Positions 1 to 12,615 of a stretch of 64,000 nt of DNA are shown here, piece by piece. The notes beneath the pieces are model-generated. The model was not told where the DNA came from. It worked only from the letters and a program-made list of their open reading frames with translations, and did no database searches. The stretch's first letter is position 1. Each line of letters starts with the position of its first letter. The DNA comes from Ophioceras dolichostomum (lineage: Eukaryota > Ascomycota > Sordariomycetes > Magnaporthales > Ophioceraceae): positions 186,001 to 250,000 of the forward strand of contig PYST01000011.1 of NCBI GenBank assembly GCA_003049485.1, in the 5' to 3' direction. The position numbers and the translations under genes were made by a program.

Positions 1-3000
1 ACAATCACATTTCGGTTGGCCGACTGCGAGAATGAAAAGAAAAAAGAGGGGGCAGGCGAAGGAGGGAAGGCAGGTGGAGGGAGGAAAGGAGCGATTCCCG
101 CTTTCAGGATAAAGCGCCGGGCCTATTGAGTTTTAGATTGGACCGCCCGGCGTCTGGGAGCTGGCCCATTCGGAGAAGCGCCCCCGTCGATGGCGGAGGT
201 AGGATCTAGTTGTACTGTGATTTACAACACACAGGGACAAGGGGCGTGCTGTCGTCACCCTCCTTGCCTGTTTCCTTCTGGTTCCATCAGGCCATGCCCA
301 GCAAGGCTCCGGACGGACACGGCAGGCCAATAGAGACTGGGAGACAGACCAACAGTCGGGGTGCGGTGTGACGACCTGCAACCTTTGCGACTTGGACTTC
401 TCTTGCGGCAGGCTGGAAAAGCGCCACGCCATGCTACGGGGTGTGTAGAGGAGGAGGGAGGGGCCGGCAGCTCCGTCCGTCCCGATCAGAACCAAGAATG
501 CACCAGCCCTGATGAACACTGAGCCCAAGCGAAGTATAGATTTTGGGGAGAAGACGTCGTGTTCGGGATCGCGATTCAATTTAGCCTGTAGCTAGACCTT
601 GTCTCTCTGTCCGGTCGGGAGAGGGAGGGAAATGGAAGGGAAATCTGGGGGCCGTCTCCGATCCGACCAGGCAGGGCAGGTCGTGGAAGGGAACGGGCGG
701 GCGAAACGGCTCAGACGGGGGATGAGAACTGGAGGAACGGTTAGACGGTAGTCCGGGGGCAAATTGTGCAACGTTTACAAATTTCTCATCTCCTCGAAAG
801 CGAAGAAAAAGCGAGAAATGACAGCAAGTCCTGCAGTTTGCCTTTCTTCGTAAAACAAAGGAAGAAAGGGGGGGGTAAAGACGAATGCGAGAAAGCGATA
901 GAGCTCAGGCGGCTGCTGGCCCAGGACCCAATACCTAACTCAACTCCGTAAGTTCTCATCTGTCGGAGGAAGAGAAATGTGAGACAGCCGGCCAGAGATC
1001 CATTTTCGCTCCCGAACGGATCCCCTATGCACACACAGCCCCGAGCGTCATCGACCGAAAGCCACGGATTTAAGAGGTGCCAAACATGCAGGCAGACTAG
1101 CACTTCTCATCACTTGTCACCCGAGCTAACCCTGAAAGAAAAAAGAAAAAAATTGGTGTCTGTTACGACAAAGGTATTCGCCGCTAGCTGGAGGCGACGG
1201 AGAGATGTAATGAAATAGAATCGAAAAGAAATTATTCGCAATATTGTTTGGGAGGCGCGTGGCGCCGGCACAGTGGGTGGGCTGGCGGGCTGGGGAGCTG
1301 GCGAAGGGCAAAAGGCACACTGGGAGGGAAAAAGTGAAAACTCGGCGTTTGAAGATCAAGGGCACGGAAGGTTGTGGGCAGCCCCAATCAATCTGGCGCG
1401 GGACGGAGCCACTGGAGGGGCGTGGATGGCGTCGCCTGTTCGGGGCCACCTCAGTCGGGACACCCCATTTCCCTCTATTTCAGGTTGGGTTTCCTCCTCT
1501 TCCCCTTCGGCAGGTACCATTTCGTATACGCAGTTGCTATTCTTTGCAATCGAACCGCGATCAAAATTTTTCAGAATGTTGATCAACACTTGGACGGGAT
1601 GGAGGAGGATCTCAAGGCAGAAAGGCCCCATGAATAAACCGGAGGTACTTCCAGTCGCTGTGTTACGCAGGTATCGACCGGGCGGCGTAGCAGGGATTCG
1701 AGGCAGGCGACGGCGGCTCCAATCGCCCGGTCAGCAACCCGCCTCAGATTTCGTACTCGGTGTCGCGCACGCAAAGTAGGGCGGGCAATGCAAACAACAG
1801 ATAGGCTCTTCTACTTTCCTTTGTTTTGGCCTCGCTGTATGCCCATTTCTGTTCGAATTTGGCGACAAATAAATCCTTCAAATGGACTCGGACACGGAGC
1901 GGACAAGACAGAGTTTGCTCCGTCCGTCGCAGCACAGTGGAGCGCAGTGAGGCCGAACCAGACACGAGGTTCCGGCCTTCAATACCGCTTCTTGTCCATG
2001 TTCTGGCAGGCAACTCAGGCTTTCCACCCACACCACACTCGCACACCACACGCCCTATTTTGTACCCCCCTTGTTTCCGGAGCTCCTTCGCTTCAGTTTC
2101 AAGCCGTCTACGGGGTGCGACGTGGGCGAGGTGCGTGATGGATTAGAATGGACTGAGTCGGTTGGGTTCTCTCTTCTTTCTTGTTGCTCTTTCTTGACTT
2201 TGCACGCTTTCCTTGGTATCCCACCATTTCGCACCGGCCGGGCTGGCCAGCAAGTGCAAAAGCGCCTGGAATGGGAGGGCAGATGGCCAACCCGGACCGG
2301 CCTGCAGATGCAATTCGCAATTTTTGGGGCGTTGGCAGAAAGGCAGTCAGCCAAGAAACAGGGTCGACCCAGGGACTCACCCGCGCACGCGCTGCAGACC
2401 TACGGAGGAGTGAGGCGGAAGCTAGGCCGCAGCAGAAGCACTGCCCAAAAGCCTCAACCCTCGAAAACAAGAAAAGACAAAACCACCGGAGAAATAAAAG
2501 AATTATCCACAAACCTGCGTCCTGCCTGGCGTTGCGGTAGTGTGTGTGTCGGACGGGGTGGGCTGGGGTTCACGGCCGCCGCGGGTCGTCGACGAACTGC
2601 CCCGTGTCACACATAGGTGGTCAGAGACTTGAGTGCATAGCATATGGATATCCCCAGCTTTAGGTGGTCGCCCGCCCGCCGGCTCCCTAGAGCTGAGACG
2701 GCGGCAAACGGCGACCTTGAGAATTAGCGTAGACCCGGCCGTAAACCGTATTTCTTCTACATAGAAGAAAAGAGGAGAAAAGAAGAACAAAAGAGCGCCG
2801 GTAATAAAACGAATGAATAAGCAACGAAATGAAATGAGGAAAGGAGCAAAAAGGAAATTCGGCCTGGGACGACAAGCATGCCAGCGGACGGACAGCCGAC
2901 GCAGGCTGGTCTTGCCTCCTGCTCTGGAAGCTGGAAGCTCCGAGAATCCAGCGAACTTGGGGTCTTGGCCCCCGCCTGACGAGTGAGAAAGCCATGGGCA

Positions 3001-3654
3001 GCGCGCCCAGACCAGCCCACTTTTGTCCACGTCGGGTCCTCCTAAACCCCCGGCATCATCAGCCGATCCGCCCGCTGCTGGCTGCGTGCTCAAGTCAATG
3101 CAAATGGACCTCTGGCAAGCCCGCACGCCCGCGCCCGCCGCCTCCTCCTTCCATCCCATCCCTCGCTTCCCCGGTAGCTCTCCTCTTCTCTCTCACCCTC
3201 TGTGTACCAAAAGTCCTGAGGCGGCCGCCGTTGTGCTATCTTCCTTTTTTTACCCTCGCACCGCCCACCCCATCCCGTCTTTCTCCTTGAACCCTTCCTT
3301 CTTTTTTCCCCTCCCCCCCCCTTTTTTTGACCACCCACCTTCTTCCTTCCACCGACCGAAGGACTCACCACCACTCCGAGAACAAAAGTTTCTGACCCCG
3401 AGCCCATCTCCGTCTTCCCATCTCGCACCACCACTTTTTCCAACTCACATCACCGGAGCACCACTCCGGACCCAACAAAGGACCTGTCCGCACCACCGGT
3501 TCACCATCAACACAACGCGTCAACAAACAATTTCGTCTCCTATTTTGTCTTATTTGCTCTCGATATCTTATTATTTCCGCCATTTCTTTATCTTAGTACC
3601 CGTGTCATCGCGACGCGCAACACCGTTTCCTCCTCCTCCCCCCTCCTCGCTGCG
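1..3654. other. Gene-poor upstream region
   Basis: No open frame here has a recognisable domain, a convincing splice pattern or a partner exon. The short frames on both strands are low-complexity shadows. A strongly pyrimidine-rich stretch around 3165-3450 (T-runs near 3246 and 3324, C-runs near 3310) precedes the transcription factor start at 3655. It looks like the CT-rich promoter/leader common in highly transcribed filamentous-fungal genes. I infer that the last several hundred bases are promoter and 5' UTR of that gene. The rest holds nothing I can name. Confidence 0.6.
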
Positions 3655-6600
3655 ATGGCGTCGGTTGTGCGAGCCACCGCTCTCAGGGCCGGCGGCGCCT
3701 GCGTGCGCTGCCGGAAGGGCAAGACCAAGTGCGTCTACGACAACGGGCGCGCGCCTTGCAAGAACTGCGCGAAGGGCATGCACGACTGCTATCTGCCTTC
3801 GGAGTCGATGAGCCATGGCGGCCACGGTGTCTCGCCTGCACGCGTCCAGCAGCGCACGAGGGAAGCACTCCCAAACGAGAATCGCATTGTGAGCAGTGCT
3901 TCGGGCGAACGCCCAGGGCCAGGCGCATCCAGTGCGTCGCGTCACGCTGCGATACCCGAGAAGTGAGTCACGAATTCTTTTCTGTTGATCTAACCTGCCG
4001 CCTGCGCAATATTATTTTTTTGTTTCGCGACTGCTGGGTTCATTTCAGCCGGGCACCTTTTGCATCTCGTTCTTACATTTGTTGCCATAACGGTGTTGTT
4101 GCGTGTCCTTTTTTTTTTTTTTCCCTCACTCTGCGACGGGCGTCTGGGTGGGTGGATATGGCGGGCATTTGCGCTCGTCCGGCTCATAATTTTTTTGTGG
4201 TTCGCCGGGGGTCCGGCGACGGCGCTGGGAAGTGGTGGTGGCCTTGCACAACCTCGGTGCCTGCTTTCTTTCCTTCTCAAATACGTCTGTTTTGGCCTCC
4301 GCTGGCCATTAGAAGGATACTTCAGGCCCTCCCAGGGCGGAAAAGAATCGCAAGGGAGGGTGGGCGGCGCCCAAGTGGGTGAGCGGGAGGGCGCAAAACA
4401 CACCTGGCACAATTTCTTCCTCCGCCCGGCTCAGCCCATTTCCGCCCATTTTCATTTTCCATTTCCTTCTACCCATTTTCGACCGACACCCCTGGCGCCT
4501 CCGAGTCGCTTCGCCGTGACTTCCGACCGCCCTGCGCTGCGCACGGCCCAAGTCCCCACTTTGCCTCCACGCCCCACCTCCACTCTTCCATCGGTCCTTC
4601 CGTCATCTCCGTGCCGATCTGCTCTCTGCCTCTGCCTGCCTGATTGCCCCTGCCATTTTTGTTCTGTCGCCTTTGGATCGAATCGGGGGAACCATGGAGT
4701 CAGCCATTAGCACCACCAGCCAAGCAGACGCAAGCGCATCTCCAAACCCGCCGGACCGCCGGCGCCATTCTCATTCGTCATTACCGCCTGCCTACTGAGA
4801 ATTTGAGAGTTTTCACGAAAATGATTCCGTGCAAATCCACAAACGCCACCATGTCTAACACGCGTCAATCCAGGCTCACCCCGGAGCTGCTGCAGGAATG
4901 CGAGCGGGTGGTCAGCAAGACCCTGCCAGCCTGTGTGGCCTTCCACAAGCCGTCGTTCATCCAGCAATTGAAAAGCAATACGATGGACCCGACCATGGTC
5001 AATGCGCTGCTCACAATGGCCGCCCGGTAAGCCCAGCCTCCTTGCCTCGCGCCAATTCCAAACTCAATTGCGATACCTTGAGGATCAGCACACGTAATCT
5101 CCACATCTGCGCCTAGTTCCTGACAAATTAATTAGCCACTCTCCGGCCTTAATTCGCCGGTACGGCGCTCACGGTGGGGCCACCGGCGCCGCCGAGCATT
5201 TCGGCCAGCGGACCATCAACGCCCTCATGATCGGTCTAGACCATCCCAGCCTGGCCGACATCCAAGCCCTGTGCCTGTTGGTCATCCACGAGTGGGGTTG
5301 CCGCAATGCCGTGCGCGCCTACATCTACCTCGGTCAGGCGGCCCGCATGGCCCAGATGTACCGCGTCGTCCACACGCACCAGCAGTCCGACCCGGAGCAG
5401 TTCCTGCAGTCCGAGTCGTTCCGCCGCACCATGTGGCTGATCTACATTCTCGACTGCTTCCTGACTGCCAGCCCCGGTCGTCATCCGGCTCTGTCGTCTC
5501 ACGATGTCAATGATCTCGCTCTGCCCTGCCTCGACATGAACTACCACTTTGGCAGTCCTGTCTACGTCCGTACGCTGAACGGCAGCCTCCCCGCCTCGGC
5601 GCCCCAGGACTCGCCTGTCGCGGAGGTCGGCGAGTTTGGTCACCTGGTGCTCGCGACCAAGGCGTGGCGCAACGTGATCGAACTCATGACCACCACGACC
5701 ATCGCCACCTTCTCGGAGGAGCAGTGCCAGAGCCTCGAGGCCGATATCAACGCCATCCGGCAGTCACTGCCCCTACACTTCGCCGATAAGCAGGGCCAGA
5801 TCAGCCTGCACATCACTATGGGCAGTGGCTACACCTATGCCATGATCCATTGCCTGCTGCACTGCGCGACCATCTTCCTCAACCGTCGCCGAATTCTGCA
5901 GCTCGTGACTGCTGAGGGCTTCAACACCGAGAATTGGCGCATGTCCAACCACTCACACCTGGTCGACCACATCTTTGGCGCCGCGCACAGCGTTGTATCC
6001 ATGTTGACGGCTCTCGAGAACGGCGCTGATAAGGACTCGCTGCTCTGTTTCCCGATCTTCATGCTCTTCGCTGCTTTTACCTCGGGCTCCACGGTCGCCT
6101 ACCTGCAGCTCAAGGGCCTGACTCCGTCGAACGTCACGGAGACAGCCTCGGCTATCGTTCGCGATGTGCTGCGCTTCCTCAAGCAGGGTGCCGACTCGTG
6201 GCCCCTGGTCCACCCCTGGCACCGCCATTTGTCGGTCATGGCCAAGGTCCTTCGCGATTTTAACACGCGTGGGGAGGGCGGCCTTCTGGACTCACCAAGC
6301 GGCACCAAGATGCAACCCCAGGGCTCCCCGTCAGTCAAGGACGACGTCTCCTCGCCGCCCGACACGAACGCGGACGTCATGGACTACGACCAGGTCGAGC
6401 CGTCCGTCTCGCAGACCCCTAACGCGGCCCCTCTCGAGGGCGACCGTGCCAGCGAGCCACCCGCACCCCGCAGGCCGGGCATCGCCACCATCAACGGCGG
6501 CTCCGCCGGCGCCTTGACCCCGGCCAACGGTAGCCCCGCTCCGGGCCAGCAACCTCAGAGCATGAAGGTCGACTCGCCGGACATCCCCGAGCTAGATTCG

Positions 6601-6753
6601 ACCGCCGCCGGCCCCGCCTCGTCGACCACGCAGACCAACAACGGGGCTGGAGGACCCGAAGTCGAGATTAACGCACTGGAGCTTTGCATAGCGTTCGAGC
6701 GCCAGCTGCTGGAGCTCGACGACCTGGCCGCTTTCATGGGTGGTGGGGTGTAA
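3655..6753 (+). CDS. Zn(2)-Cys(6) fungal transcription factor
   Basis: Predicted nuclear sequence-specific regulator of 693 aa. Exons: 3655-3962, 4874-5029, 5136-6753. All joins keep frame, with donors GTGAGT and GTAAGC and acceptors CAG and TAG. Residues 16-45 form a complete binuclear zinc cluster, C-X2-C-X6-C-X8-C-X2-C-X6-C, with a basic stretch (RKGKTK) between Cys19 and Cys26. Exons 2-3 encode the helical fungal-specific transcription factor domain (Fungal_trans), with characteristic stretches such as LGQAARMAQMYRV and RRTMWLIYILDCF. The C-terminal ~150 residues are Pro/Ser/Ala-rich and probably unstructured, a plausible activation region. Intron 1 is 911 nt, far longer than other introns here. 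The stop lies inside a perfect GTAAGT donor; see the alternative-end finding. Target genes cannot be deduced. Confidence 0.9.
3963..4873 (+). other. Unusually long first intron of the Zn2Cys6 gene
   Basis: This 911-nt interval separates the zinc-cluster exon from the next coding exon. It starts GTGAGT, has a CTAAC branch-type sequence at about 4855 and ends CAG at 4871-4873. The frame is preserved exactly, restoring Lys then Leu-Thr-Pro-Glu. It holds long T and CT tracts (T-run near 4110) resembling a promoter or leader. An internal promoter giving a form without the zinc cluster is possible but not shown. Confidence 0.65.
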
Positions 6754-6878
6754 GTCCAGTCCGACTTTTTTAAGATATTCGTTATCTTTCAACGTTAGTA
6801 TTCTTTTGGGATCTTCGAAACTTAGAGAAGCCACCACCGCTGACATCTTTCGATCGACCTTGCAGTGCTCCGAGCTAG

Positions 6879-8236
6879 ATGAACGAGCTCCGATCTACTC
6901 AGTCAGCGCTCCCCTAGCTCCCCTAGCTCCTCCATTGCCTAGGCTGTCTTGTAAAACGCCAATGGGCATTCAAGTCGAAAGCACTTCGTTACCCCCACGG
7001 AAGGCCCAATTCCTTTCTGAACCTCTAATGTCTAAACCGAGTGTTGTTCGATTAAACCGCTGTATGGATATGGAAGGGGTGGCTTTCCCGGCGTTGGTGG
7101 GAGTTTTATGTCCTGTGCGCCGTCCGATTTTTCTTCACCTTTGAGACCGCCTAGTTCGGCCGTCATCGCTCATCATACCATTCTGTTGTTTTCTGTCTTT
7201 GCCGCTTTTTTTTTGTCCGGGATTAGCTCTGTCGTTCTTGTCCCTTCTCGACCGCTTTTTTCCCCCCAATCACCGTCAAGCCTTCGTTGCTTTATTACAC
7301 GGGAGGGGGAGGGGGGAGTATATGTTTGTTCGAAGGAGGAGGCTGGCTTGTCAGTTTGGTTCAAAAAATTGGTGTTGCTATACCGAGAATTGTACGATAT
7401 TTCGCTGCAACTTTTTCAGTCGATTAAATCAAGGTGCTACTCTTGTCGATGATTTCTCCCCACATAACATTTTCATACTACCTCCGATCAACTCTAGTGA
7501 ATCATCCGAATTGCGAGATACGGACAGCCCGCCTACAAAGTAAGTCTATTTCCTTGGCCCAAAATGATGAGTGCATCGCTCTTTTTTTTTTTTTTTGTAA
7601 ACCCCTCCCCGCGAGAGCTGGGTTGAGACAACGGGTCTGTGACTGAGGAGTCAATGGTAAAGGGCACGCAGCCACCCGTTCGGCCTAGGGCAAACTGGTG
7701 GACCCAAACGGAAGAATCGGCAAAGGGGAGAGAGGAACCAACCTTCCCGACTTTTGGCACCATCATTGACATGTCACTTAGGGCCCGACATCACGGATGA
7801 ACTGTGCCGCTCGGATGAAAAGATACTATGAGAGTCGTGCAGATCTTCGTCCCACGTACCGTGCTGCATATCAATGTTGCGAGTGGCCGCACCGTGCATA
7901 TCGTGAAATTAAAGATGACTCGACCCCTGACGACAATCTTTCAGCTTGGAAATGCCAAGTAATCCCCAGGGTTCGGCGGGCGACTGACCAGAAAGGAAGA
8001 GGGTTTGTGACGTGAGATGTGATGCGGTTTCTAGTTCCATTTAATAAATGGAGCGAGATCAAGAATCGGCCGTCTGGCGTATCTCTAGCTGTCTCCCGGC
8101 ATCGGTCTTGATCATGAAGACACCATTCTCGCCATATCATCCTCTGGTAAGTTGGGCGAATTGCCAGTCTTCATCCAACGTGTGGCTCGGGGCGATGAGC
8201 TGATGCTGTGCCGCTCGTCCAGATCTTATCGCGGTC
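6879..8236. other. Intergenic region
   Basis: This spacer lies between the transcription factor and the NLR gene. It is T-rich with a C-run at 7262 and T-runs near 7205 and 7580. The first part probably carries the 3' UTR of the upstream gene. No coding frame, RNA gene or repeat can be supported. Confidence 0.5.
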
Positions 8237-11200
8237 ATGACTGGGCCGACGACAGCCTCGCCGGCAACATCCAGGGCGGATTTCGAGATCGCCATCATCT
8301 GCGCTCTCCCGCGCGAGACCGACGCCGTCGAGGCCATCCTCGACCACAACTATGGCGACAAATTCGGCAAGGTCGAGGGGCCCAGCGAAGAACTGAAGTT
8401 CGTCAGGTTCATCACGGGAACCATCGGGCCCCACAACGTCGTGGTCGTCGGCCTACCAGGCGCGGGCAAGGTCTTCGCCGCGAACACCGCGCCGCTGATC
8501 CCCGTTTATTTCCCCAGCGTCAAGTTCGGGCTCGTCGTGGGCGTCTGCGGTGCGACGCCGTTCCGGCTGGACGACGGGTCGGAGGACGAGGTCTTGTTGG
8601 GCGACGTCATCATCAGCAGAGGCGTCGTCGAATACGACTTTGGGTGCCAGACGCAAACGACGGATGGCACAGACGGCTTCAGGCGCAAGATCAGCCCCAA
8701 CGAGTCTCGGGGCAGACCCAGCATCAGACTACTCAGCCTCATGAACCAGCTAGACACCCTCACGATGCGCAAGGAGCTGAGGGCTCAGACGGCGCGGAAC
8801 TTGGCCAAGCTCCGAGGCGATCCGGATCTCGAAGCGGAGACTCCGCCCGCGTCGAACGACCTCTTATTCAGAGGGTCGTACCGCCACGGGGCAGCAGCAT
8901 CAGCAGCAGCAACAGCAGCAGCAGAAGGGGGTTCGGGGTCGTGCCATGAAATTTGCGACATGTCACAAGCGGTGCCGCGCGCTCGCCTGAAGCCCAGAGA
9001 CGGGGCAGTGGCAGGAGGGGTATTAGATCGGCGGCCAAAGATCCACATCGGCGCCATGGGCTCTGCGGATGTGGTGATGAAGGACGGCAACCAGCGCGAC
9101 GCCATCGCGCGCAGAGAGAAGCTAATCGGGTTCGAGCAGGAGGGCGCCGGGGCGTGGGACATGTTCACGTGCGTGGTCATCAAGGGGGTCTGCGACTATG
9201 CCGACAGCCACAAGGCCAAGGGGTGGCAGCGCTACGCCGCCGCGACGGCGGCCGCGTGCATGAAGGCCTTTGTGGGACACTTGCCTCCACCGGCGGAACT
9301 AGGTTCGTCGTCCAGCACCTGCTCTTGATCTACCGACGTACAAATTTCTGTCCAGGGGGTCTGTCTATCCAGGTCAGATCATGCTCCGTACATACCTATC
9401 GACAAATTACACACACGGATGTTGATGTTCTAATACAACACATCTGATATTGCAGCCTCCGATAAAGAGGCGTTGGATAAGCTCCTGAGAAACATCCACT
9501 TTCGCGGCATGTATGAGAGAGCCGATAGTGTTTCCGAAACGCACGCGGGGACGTACAATTGGCTCGTGTCTGAAGAGGCCGATCGTACCAACCGATCATG
9601 TGTGGACAGCGAGCAGGCTGCGGCGAAAGGCAAGCTGCTTACGTGGCTATCCTCCAGCCAGGGCGGTGTTCTTCACATATCTGGCAAACCTGGTGCTGGC
9701 AAGTCCACACTGATGAAGTACCTACGGGGCCATCCGCGCATTAAGACACTTTTGCAAAAATGGGCCGGTAAGATCCAACCATATCGCTCGTTGCCAACGA
9801 TGGCCACCACTGCCTCGGCATAGCTCGGGCTGACATTTCCTGCTCCTTTATCACAGGCACAAGGAATCTCGTGCTCGCAAGCTTCTTCTTCTGGGACCTG
9901 GGCAAAGAGCCCCTTCAAAAATCCGTGCAAGGCCTCCTTCGCACACTACTCCACGGCATCATGAGAACACATTCTCACCTCGCCCGATCTTTGTTCCCGG
10001 ACCTTCAGGCCGAAATCACGCCGGACGTCGTCCGAAAGGCCTTCGCCACGCTGCTGGACCATCCACAGATCGCCAAACACCACTGCTTCTGCTTCTTCCT
10101 GGACGGGCTTGACGAGTACAGGGCCAGCAGCCAGCACGACGACAGGCAGCTCATCGAAGATCTCATCGGCTGGACCAAGAACAGCCAGCAAAACGTAAAA
10201 CTCTGCGTGGCGAGCCGCGAGGAGAACGTCTTCATGGACTCGGTCGATGCCGCCCACCGCATCCGGATCCACACCGTCACGCGCTCGGACATCACGACGT
10301 ACGTGCGAGACAAGCTGAAGCTGAAGGCTTTCGACCACTCCGACTCCAGGGCAGCCGCCTCTCACGGCCCCCTTGGATATCTCGCCGAGGCAGTCATCAA
10401 CAGGGCCGAGGGGGTGTTCCTGTGGGTCGCGGTGGTCGTCAGGCGGCTGCGCGAGATGTCGCAGGACGGATACGACGAGAAGGCGATACGGCGGGAGATC
10501 GACGAGCTGCCAGAGGAGCTGGGCGACCTGTACAGCCACATCCTCGACCGGCTCCGGCCGAGCGACCGCAAGCGCGCCTACATGACGCTGGCCCTTGCGG
10601 CGCGGTTCGTCTCCGTCCCCTTTCTCCCGTACTCCTTTTTGGAGGATTACATCGACAACCCTAGGTTCGCGACCGAGGCGGCCCACAACGATGGGGTCTC
10701 GATCCGGTTCTCCAAGGAGCAGCTCAAGGCGCGATGTGCCAACGCGCAGAAGCGGCTGAACAGCTACTGCAAGGGCCTCTTGGAGGTGACGCCCTCCGAC
10801 TGGTCGGGGCACGGCTGGGAGCTCAGACGCGTCGCCGTCGAGTTCGCCCATCGGTCGGTCGAGGAGCTGCTCCGGAAGAAGGAGCAGGTCGACCGCATGC
10901 GCGAGGCGTTGGGGAATGGCCCCGGCTCCAACAACACGGCCGTGCTGGCGCTCCTCTCAGAGTTGGTCCTGGCCACCCGCTGGCAGCGCGACTGCCGACA
11001 GAGGGACGCGGTAGAGGAAGACATGAAGGTCATCCTGATCGAGAGGCTGAGCGGCAGGAGGGAGACGTGGGACCCCATCTCCGTCCTCGGGCCCTTCTTG
11101 GATGCGTGGCACAAGTCGTCGTTATTGTCGTCGTCATACCACCACATGTCGATGGAAGATGAGCTGCGCACCTACAACTCGCACGAGAGCTACCAGACGG

Positions 11201-12043
11201 TCGGCTTCGACCTGCATCCGGTGTACGTTGCGGCCAGTCTTGGTCACAAGGCCTACTGTGAGTGGGTCCTGCAGAGAGAACGGAAAGAGGCCCTTTCTCC
11301 GTACGACATCGCCATCCTGGCCGCCCTAACCATCACGGGCGTGGACTGGTGGAAGGCCGACGCGGTCCGCGCTACCAGGAACCTCGCCAACGCCACTGGG
11401 GCCTCCTCCACCACAGAAACTCCATCTTCCTCTATCGAGGAGGAGGAGAAGGAGGAGGAGGAAGAGAAGGACGAGAGGGAAGCCGCCGTCATCGACCTGT
11501 TCGGCTTACTGCTGGGCCACGGCCTGGACCCGCACATGGCTATCGAGACCGACAGGCTCTCGTTCCGGCGCGCGTGGGAGCTCCGCCTCTGCGACCGCAT
11601 GCGCATCACCGTCCTTCAGTACCTCCTCCACGCGCTCGACCTCGCGAGCACTCGTGATCTGCAGAGAACGAAGGACGAGCTCGGCGGTATACTCGAGAGA
11701 CTCCTGCGGCATGCAGCGCAAAGGCAGATGCTGGAGTCGTTGGATATCCATCAGGCGTATGATGGACTGGCGAGGCTCAGGTTCGACGTGGGGCTGCAGC
11801 TGCCGCCCTTGCCCATCTGGTCAGCCAGCACCATGGCCGCCCCCGGCAGTAGCAGTAACAACAATAACAACCGCAAGCGTGCCAAACGATCTGACTCAAG
11901 AGGAGGCTTGAGCCTGGTACAATACATCAGGAGATTCAAGCTCAAGAACGAGGCTGCGATCCTAGGGCTCATTGGCGTTAATGCCGACGCCGAGGACGAG
12001 GATGCTCAACAGCCTTGCAAAAGGATGCGGTTGCAAGCGCCAG

Positions 12044-12092
<49 letters not shown>

Positions 12093-12615
12093 GTCATCAT
12101 CATCATCATCATCGTCATTAGTTTGGACTAGAACCACCTCCACCTCCACCGCCACCACCACCGCCACCGCCACCGCCGGCGCCGACGCCGACGACGACGA
12201 CGACGACGACGACGACAGAAGACCCACACCTCCTGGCTGGATCGGTGGACGATTCCCGGGAGTTCGCGTCATGATCCACCAGCTGAGCGTCCACGCGCGC
12301 CGCGAACTGGAATGCTGTCCGTCTGGCGAAAAAAGGAGGGAGGAGAAGCGCTCCGTTGGTGCCCGTGACGTGACGGACTGGGGGCTCTTCTGGAAAGGGA
12401 ATGGGGATGGGCGCGCGAGGTATAGTCGCACGAGAGCCACAGTCATGGAAGAGAAGGAGGAGGGCGGCGATTTGGATGACGGTTATGATTATTGTGACGA
12501 TGATGATTGGGATGATGATGATGGATGGGAGACAGTCACGTGTACAGAGGAGGAGGACGAGAGTAGGATGACGTTAGTCGGAAAGGATGCAGGCACCGCC
12601 GCCGAACCGGAGTGA
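8237..12615 (+). CDS. PNP_UDP-NACHT STAND protein (fungal NLR-like)
   Basis: Predicted 1,378-aa signal-transducing ATPase of the fungal NLR type. Exons: 8237-9302, 9456-9767, 9857-12615; both introns keep frame. Exon 1 encodes a purine/uridine phosphorylase-like domain: IAIICALPRETDAVEAIL near the start, GVCGATPF, GDVIIS, and the diagnostic tail EGAGAWDMF...VIKGVCDYADSHK. The loop before that tail carries an Ala/Gly-rich expansion. Exon 2 begins the NACHT ATPase with Walker A GKPGAGKST at residues 432-440; exon 3 gives Walker B (CFFLDGLDEY, about 537-546), a sensor-like CVASRE, and a post-NACHT region resembling DUF7791. No WD40, ankyrin or TPR array follows. The C-terminus is low complexity: a Ser run near 1190-1216, an Asp run near 1237-1246, then an acidic tail. 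By family it should be a cytosolic immune or heterokaryon-incompatibility receptor; the ligand is unknown. Confidence 0.88.
12043..12119 (+). repeat. (TCA/TCG)n microsatellite encoding poly-Ser
   Basis: About 25 consecutive TCA/TCG triplets lie inside the last exon of the NLR gene and encode an uninterrupted serine run. Shortly after, at about 12180-12218, GAC triplets encode a poly-Asp run. Pure triplet tracts like these vary in length by slippage, so the C-terminal tail may differ between strains. Confidence 0.9.

Noticed and set aside
133..579. 148-codon minus-strand frame near the window start
   Set aside because: It has no domain, no splice partner and a poor composition; treated as chance.
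2503..3159. 218-codon minus-strand frame
   Set aside because: It is low complexity and lies in the promoter-like DNA of the transcription factor; no supporting motif.
8152..8949. 265-codon plus-strand frame overlapping the NLR first exon
   Set aside because: It is an Arg-rich out-of-frame shadow; the PNP domain is clearly in the frame starting at 8237.
9946..10851. 301-codon minus-strand frame opposite the NLR
   Set aside because: It is an antisense shadow of the NACHT coding frame in GC-rich DNA.
12043..12119. Short regular repeats as a possible CRISPR-like array
   Set aside because: They are pure triplet tracts within a coding exon, with no spacer structure; eukaryotic context.
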